DNA from: Nitrospinaceae bacterium
GTDB lineage: Bacteria; Nitrospinota; Nitrospinia; Nitrospinales; VA-1
Reading direction: 5' to 3'
Length of the DNA: 38,602 bases
Assembly (NCBI GenBank): GCA_029937655.1
Contig: JAPYPK010000003.1
Coordinates: 1-38,602, forward strand
Shown here: one piece after another, positions 34,270-38,602 of the stretch
Numbering within the stretch: position 1 is the stretch's first letter
Layout: the number at the start of each line of letters is the position of its first letter
The notes under the pieces: model-generated
Told to the model about the DNA's origin: nothing
The model's database searches: none
What the model saw: only the letters and a program-made list of their open reading frames with translations
Translations under genes and position numbers: made by a program

Positions 34270-35216
34270 GCACTATCACTCTGAGCAAGACTATCAAAAA
34301 AACCTAGATAGTCATCTTTGCTTTCTGATTTTCTCAGCTTCATTCCTGCTCTTGGATGCAAATCAAGAATTCCGGTAATCATATAAGGGATTGTATATCC
34401 CCATTCTATTTCTTCCTTTAATTTCACAAAGTGACTTTCCAGGATTTCCAGTATAGGGCGCAAATCATATTTTGGATTTTTTAGGAACCCAAGTAATAAT
34501 TCCAATGGGCAGTTGCCCGCGGCACGACCAATTCCAAAAATGGTTCCATCCAAATAGTTTATATTTTGTATAACTGCTTCTATCGTGTTTGCAAAAGCCA
34601 ATTGTTGATTATTATGCGCGTGAATACCTATTTGTTTTGTAGGCATTAGTGACTTGTATTTTTGTGCTAAATGAGAAATCTGTTCAGAGTATAGAGCACC
34701 AAAACTATCCACAAGGTATAAAGCATCAACATTGGATTCTTTTTCTACTTGCATCAAAGCCTCATCTAGTTCTACTTCTCTTGCATGAGATACCGCCATC
34801 AGGTTTATTGTCGCCTCGTAACCCTTTGTTTGTATTTGATTTGCTAAGTCAATGGCTTTGTCAATATCCTTCACATAACTTGCCACACGCATCATATCAA
34901 TCAAACTTTCACCCTTATGAGGTATTGTCGAGGGATCTACTCGGCCAATATCAACCATTACAGAGATTTTACTTTTCACTTCCTCGCCATTAATAACTTT
35001 TTCAATATCTTTTTCACTACAAAACTTCATCGATCCGTATTCACTTCTAGAAAATTGACTTTCGTCAGCCTTATAACCAAGTTCAATATAATCAACTCCA
35101 GAACTATTAACCGCTCTAAAAACAGCGGACAGAAAATCATCAGTAAACAAATGATTGTTCATAAGGCCACCGTCTCTAATCGTGCAATCTAAAACCTTGA
35201 TTTCTTTACGATACAT
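34266..35216 (-). CDS. HMGL-like (DRE-TIM) aldolase
   Basis: A 316-residue TIM-barrel protein of the HMG-CoA lyase/4-hydroxy-2-oxovalerate aldolase superfamily. The signature VLDCTIRDGG (8-17) places the metal-binding Asp15 and catalytic Arg14. The IGIHAHNNQQLA motif supplies the two metal-binding His, and GIGRAAGNCPLELLLGFL the conserved C-terminal loop. Members cleave or condense 2-oxo acids. This short form without CoA-binding extension resembles those in surface-polysaccharide and sugar-acid clusters. Coupled by TTGA to the KDPG-aldolase-like gene, so both may act on the same 2-oxo-acid pathway. Substrate unknown. Confidence 0.82.
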   Translation of the reverse strand: MYRKEIKVLDCTIRDGGLMNNHLFTDDFLSAVFRAVNSSGVDYIELGYKADESQFSRSEYGSMKFCSEKDIEKVINGEEVKSKISVMVDIGRVDPSTIPHKGESLIDMMRVASYVKDIDKAIDLANQIQTKGYEATINLMAVSHAREVELDEALMQVEKESNVDALYLVDSFGALYSEQISHLAQKYKSLMPTKQIGIHAHNNQQLAFANTIEAVIQNINYLDGTIFGIGRAAGNCPLELLLGFLKNPKYDLRPILEILESHFVKLKEEIEWGYTIPYMITGILDLHPRAGMKLRKSESKDDYLGFFDSLAQSDSA

Positions 35217-35279
35217 ACCTATCCTCTAAAAAAAACATTTTTTCAATCAAACTAATATGGCATTAAAAAACATAAGTGG

Positions 35280-35308
35280 TATATAAGAATTATATTTTGA
35301 ATGTTCAA
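35280..35308 (-). promoter_or_regulatory. Sigma-70 promoter for the two-aldolase operon
   Basis: Minus strand: TTGAAC (35308-35303), a 17-base spacer, TATATA (35285-35280). Good spacing. Transcription would start about 57 bases before ATG 35216. Called by eye. Confidence 0.45.
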
Positions 35309-35442
35309 TCAGGTCAATCTATTAATTAAAATCAATACTTTATACACTACTAATTCCCCAACGAGTTGATAATGGTAGAGTTCCGTCAGGTGTTATATAC
35401 TCAGTTTCTCATGATAATCTCCAAATATTAGTTTTTTAACTT

Positions 35443-35865
35443 ATGAATTTTTGGCTTGTTAAACAAGAACCATCCCAATATAGCTGGGATCAGTTTGTAA
35501 TAGACAAAGAAACCTACTGGGATGGAGTACGTAATTACCAGGCACGTAATAACCTCAAAAAAATGAAGAAAGGGGATCTTGTTTTTTTCTATCACAGCGT
35601 TGTAGGAAAGGAAATCAAGGGGATTGCGAAAGTGTCTAAAGAGAATTACCCTGATCCAACCGCAGATAGTCCGAGCTGGGTGGTGGTAAACCTTAAACCA
35701 TACAAAGCGTTATTAGTACCCGTTACCCTCAACGACATTAAAAACCAGCTAAAATTAAGTAACATGGCCTTAATCAAACAATCCCGGCTATCTGTTATGG
35801 CGCTCACGAAAAATGAATTTAAGATTATTTTGATAATGGGAAACACAAAAATCTCAAACTTATAA
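35443..35865 (+). CDS. EVE-domain protein
   Basis: A 140-residue single-domain protein of the EVE/PUA-like fold: MNFWLVKQEPSQYSWDQF at the start, YWDGVRNYQARNNLKKM, KGDLVFFYHS, KEIKGIAKV and SRLSVMALTKNEFKIIL at the end. EVE domains read modified bases in DNA or RNA. The protein is slightly shorter than usual but has all segments. The secreted-protein gene begins five bases after its stop, so both may be co-transcribed. Confidence 0.92.
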   Translation: MNFWLVKQEPSQYSWDQFVIDKETYWDGVRNYQARNNLKKMKKGDLVFFYHSVVGKEIKGIAKVSKENYPDPTADSPSWVVVNLKPYKALLVPVTLNDIKNQLKLSNMALIKQSRLSVMALTKNEFKIILIMGNTKISNL

Positions 35866-35870
35866 GCCCA

Positions 35871-36557
35871 ATGACTTTAAACAAACGAAAAACTTTAGGG
35901 AATCTAAATATTTTCATACTTTTACAATCACTTCTAATCGCATCGTTTGTATCAACAGCATTTGCAAATCCACCCTGCCAAGAATTGGTCGAACCACTTT
36001 TTAAAACTACCGATAACATTGCCTTAAATGGAGGTCTATGGGGATATTTTGAGAAAGATCCATTGTTACGAAAGTATTCAACACAAGCCGTACAACTTGA
36101 CTCACGTATTAACAAAGTATTTTTTCTTCTTAATTATCTTTGTAAAACAAGAAATGGCATCCCTTTTAATGACCTTGCAACTTATATATCACGCAGTATT
36201 GCGGAGAAAGGTGAGCCTGCATTCAAAGCAGAACTTATTATTTTTGGCAAGACCTCTAAGCAAATTAAAGGCTGGTTTAATTTTTTTAAATTTGCACAGT
36301 CTCACAGATTTCGAACCCTTAACTTAACCACAATCAGAGCTACTATCAAGAGAGCAACCCCTTTGATAAATAATTACACGACTTTGGGAAAAAACATTAA
36401 TCAATCAAAACAATCAAAAGTTATATTAAAAAACGCAGAGAAACTTAGAATTGAAATTGATAGATTTCTTTCAAAAGACCCATATATCACTCAAGCTTTA
36501 GATGAAATTTCACATGTGCCATACTGGGATATCAACGAAAGCACTGGCGGGTCCTAA
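35871..36557 (+). CDS. Secreted protein of unknown function
   Basis: A 228-residue protein with an N-terminal signal peptide (basic RKT, then a hydrophobic helix to about residue 30, cleavage after AFA at 30-32). The mature part begins NPPCQELVEPLF. It is mostly helical with Lys-rich stretches and carries one second cysteine (NYLCKTR). No domain recognised. It starts five bases after the EVE gene and ends about 58 bases before the next gene. Confidence 0.75.
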   Translation: MTLNKRKTLGNLNIFILLQSLLIASFVSTAFANPPCQELVEPLFKTTDNIALNGGLWGYFEKDPLLRKYSTQAVQLDSRINKVFFLLNYLCKTRNGIPFNDLATYISRSIAEKGEPAFKAELIIFGKTSKQIKGWFNFFKFAQSHRFRTLNLTTIRATIKRATPLINNYTTLGKNINQSKQSKVILKNAEKLRIEIDRFLSKDPYITQALDEISHVPYWDINESTGGS

Positions 36558-36614
36558 ACAAGTCGGATCAACCCAAGGTAATAAAAACACAGAAATGTTA
36601 ACTGAAAGGATCCA

Positions 36615-37421
36615 ATGAAATTTTTTTTAATCATAGGTGGAACAGGGGTTATGGGAACATCGGCTATAAGAGCAATAAGGGAACACTTTGACCAAAGCAG
36701 TGTGATTATTGCTAACTGGTACGGCAAAGAATCTCCTGGTTTTAAAATTGAAGGTGCTGACAACACTATTTTTGGTGACATAAATGACCTTAGTTGCAGA
36801 GAGCAAATTAAATCCTTTAATAATGGAAAGTATGACTACATGTTTTATGCAACAGCTCTTGGAGACGTAGGCATTCCAGTAAAGGATGCAACTAAGGAGC
36901 AAATTGATCGCTCTAACAAGCTTTCGTTTAATCCAATTCCTCAACTTGAAAATGAGCTTGATATCTCCACCATAGTTGCTTATTCGACATTCTACACAAT
37001 ACGACATCAATTAAGCACTTACGGCGCTATGGGACACTCAAAAGAAAATATAGAAAAATGGACAGTGACCTCAGATGGATCATCGAAACATGCTTGCATC
37101 CGTGCCGGCCTTTTTGAATCTCCCTCATCAAGAGGAATCAAACTACTTCTCAGAAAAACATCTAAAAACCTAGATAATTTAAAGGACCCCCTTCTCCGTT
37201 CCTATTTCGAAAATACCCCTTCTAGCGAAGGGATTAAAAAATTTGAAGAAGGGATCTTCACAGAAGAGAAAGAAGCGTATGGAGATTGTCGAACTAAGAA
37301 GGAAGACCTGATGAGAGCACACCTTGAGTTATTCAAATCAGACAACCCAACTTTTATAAATGTTTGCGGAAAAAAGATATGGCCAAGCAAAGAACCTCTC
37401 TTACTCAAGCAGTTTATCTAA
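36615..37421 (+). CDS. NAD(P)-binding Rossmann protein, atypical SDR
   Basis: A 268-residue protein. It opens with FLIIGGTGVMGTSAIRAI; the dinucleotide motif GGTGVMG is at 8-14, followed by VIIANW and GDINDLS. The middle has IVAYSTFYTIRHQLSTYGAMGHSKENI, where a Tyr and a Lys are six residues apart instead of the classical YxxxK. A C-terminal domain (about 175-268) is charged. Probably cytoplasmic. It may be a reductase or a sugar epimerase-like enzyme; the family is not certain. Confidence 0.78.
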   Translation: MKFFLIIGGTGVMGTSAIRAIREHFDQSSVIIANWYGKESPGFKIEGADNTIFGDINDLSCREQIKSFNNGKYDYMFYATALGDVGIPVKDATKEQIDRSNKLSFNPIPQLENELDISTIVAYSTFYTIRHQLSTYGAMGHSKENIEKWTVTSDGSSKHACIRAGLFESPSSRGIKLLLRKTSKNLDNLKDPLLRSYFENTPSSEGIKKFEEGIFTEEKEAYGDCRTKKEDLMRAHLELFKSDNPTFINVCGKKIWPSKEPLLLKQFI

Positions 37422-37589
37422 ATATAATGAATCTTAAGACTATGGTCATCTAATTATTTTAAAATTCAAATCCACAAGATTTAATTGATTTAATAGCACT
37501 TTCAGATAATAATAATTTAATTCAATAGCAATTAGAGCATTGTAAAATAAATCCAAAAATTTGTTTAACTTTCAGCATGATCAGGTTCT

Positions 37590-38602
37590 ATGAGAATTGT
37601 TTGCACTCATTGTCAAACTAGTTACCAAGTAGATATTTCCGAAGTAAAACCTGAGGGAATAGAATTTAAGTGCGTAAAATGTAACAAATTTTTCCTAGTA
37701 ACCCAAAAAGACATTGACCACCACAAATCAGGAGTTCGAAATAATATGAACACCGAACAACCCCGTTATTCTGAAGATGACAATCTCAACACCCTTGTGG
37801 CGAGTGTTGTCGATGACCTTAAAGGCTATGGCAATCGACTAAATAGTCAGCTAGGCAAGCTATCTGAAATTGGAATTGCCTTATCAGGCGTTACTAATCT
37901 CACCGTTTTACTAGAAATGATTGTGGATCAGGCCAGGGAATTCACTAATGCCGATGCTGGGACCCTCTACCTTAAAGAGGAAAACAAACTAGCCTTTAAA
38001 ATTGTTCAGAATGAAAGTCTGGGAATTCGCATGGGTGGAACATCGGGGAAAGACATCACTTTTCCCCCTGTCGAACTAAAAGAAAGCAATGTTTCGGCCT
38101 ATGTGGCAATCAAAGGTGAATCTGTAAATATTCCCGATGTATACCAAACCGAGCTATTTGACTTTACTGGACCAAAAAACTTTGACAAATCATCTGGGTA
38201 TCGGTCTAAATCCATGCTTGTGGTGCCTATGCGAAACCATGAAAATGATGTCATTGGCGTCTTACAACTTCTTAATGCCCAAAACATTAAGACAAATGAG
38301 GTCATCCCGTTTTCTAAAGATTATGAAAATTTAACCGAATCTCTCGCGTCCCAAGCAGCGGTTGCCGTGACCAATGCCCAACTAATCAGAGAAATGGACA
38401 ATTTATTTGATTCTTTTGTCCAGGTGATGGCAACAGCAATTGATGAAAAATCTCCTGTTACCGGAGGTCATATACGACGAGTTGCAAATATGACGCTCAC
38501 ATTTGCCGACATTCTCAACAAGAACCAAGATCAGTACAAAGATATTTCTTTTAATGATGATCAAATCCATGAACTCCGAGTTGCCGCATGGATGCATGAT
38601 AT
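37590..38602 (+). CDS. Zinc-ribbon, GAF and HD-GYP regulator, 3' end beyond window
   Basis: A 337-codon open frame from ATG 37590 (AGG four bases before it) runs to the right edge. It has a zinc ribbon at the N-terminus (Cys5-X2-Cys8, Cys28-X2-Cys31; MJ0042-like) and a charged linker. A GAF sensor domain follows (about 100-275: LLEMIVDQAREFTNADAGTL, then MLVVPMRNHENDVIGVLQLL). The start of an HD-GYP domain comes next: FDSFVQVMATAIDEKSPVTGGHIRRV, then AAWMHDI. The HD metal-binding motif is reached, but the GYP part lies outside. HD-GYP proteins hydrolyse cyclic-di-GMP; this one probably does so in response to a GAF-bound signal. Confidence 0.85.
   Translation, partial: MRIVCTHCQTSYQVDISEVKPEGIEFKCVKCNKFFLVTQKDIDHHKSGVRNNMNTEQPRYSEDDNLNTLVASVVDDLKGYGNRLNSQLGKLSEIGIALSGVTNLTVLLEMIVDQAREFTNADAGTLYLKEENKLAFKIVQNESLGIRMGGTSGKDITFPPVELKESNVSAYVAIKGESVNIPDVYQTELFDFTGPKNFDKSSGYRSKSMLVVPMRNHENDVIGVLQLLNAQNIKTNEVIPFSKDYENLTESLASQAAVAVTNAQLIREMDNLFDSFVQVMATAIDEKSPVTGGHIRRVANMTLTFADILNKNQDQYKDISFNDDQIHELRVAAWMHD

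Noticed and set aside
35366..35401. TTGATA ... TATACT upstream of the EVE gene as promoter
   Set aside because: Spacer of 24 bases is too long; no other good -35 in place.

Overview
This window is a gene-dense, AT-rich stretch of chromosome from a Gram-negative, flagellated bacterium. The diderm call rests on a lipoprotein, a LysM lytic transglycosylase and several secreted proteins. The flagellar call rests on FliK-, FliL- and FlhB-C-terminus-like genes. The lineage cannot be fixed from sequence alone. The gene content (pyrR-led pyr operon, CbpA-type DnaJ, zinc-ribbon GAF/HD-GYP regulator, ThrH, Taq-type carboxypeptidase) would fit a low-GC delta-proteobacterium-like, SAR324-like or Nitrospinota-like marine bacterium; this is inference. 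No rRNA, tRNA, insertion sequence, phage gene or CRISPR array was seen, and no gap between genes exceeds about 250 bases.

Layout: (1) 1-1473, the start of a lipoprotein gene reading leftward, a CbpA-type DnaJ and a [2Fe-2S] ferredoxin. (2) 1549-9755, a pyrimidine operon with promoter, PyrR-binding hairpin, terminator, then pyrR-pyrB-pyrC-carA-(unknown gene)-carB; most junctions overlap or nearly touch. (3) 9752-15444, a secreted FlgT-like protein, a secreted formylglycine-generating-enzyme-like protein, endonuclease III, an M14 deacylase-like protein and an MltD-like transglycosylase. (4) 15630-22780, a long leftward run (read from high to low coordinates: HPr-fusion protein, Nudix, CvpA, class IV aminotransferase, CoaE, FliL, then a promoter, a Q-rich small protein, FliK and a free-standing FlhB C-terminal homologue). 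Flagellar genes are here mixed with housekeeping genes. (5) 22870-25656, leftward genes for an HNH nuclease, a GlcD/D-lactate-dehydrogenase-like flavoprotein and a siroheme-synthesis dehydrogenase. (6) 25790-31041, rightward genes for a MoxR-like AAA+ ATPase, its 608-residue partner, MurJ and ThrH. (7) 31045-35216, leftward genes for a zinc-ribbon/SH3 membrane protein, an M32 carboxypeptidase, a small acidic protein, and a coupled pair of aldolases (KDPG-aldolase-like and HMGL-like) with its own promoter. (8) 35443-38602, an EVE-domain protein, a secreted unknown, an NAD(P)-binding protein, and a GAF/HD-GYP regulator cut by the window end.

The best-supported functional unit is the pyrimidine operon, which encodes carbamoyl phosphate synthesis and the next two steps (carbamoyl aspartate, dihydroorotate) under PyrR attenuation. 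The most likely undescribed elements are the unknown coiled-coil gene wedged between carA and carB, the MoxR ATPase with its 608-residue partner, the HPr domain fused to an unknown helical domain, and the two-aldolase pair. All functional statements are from reading motifs; no database search was run.
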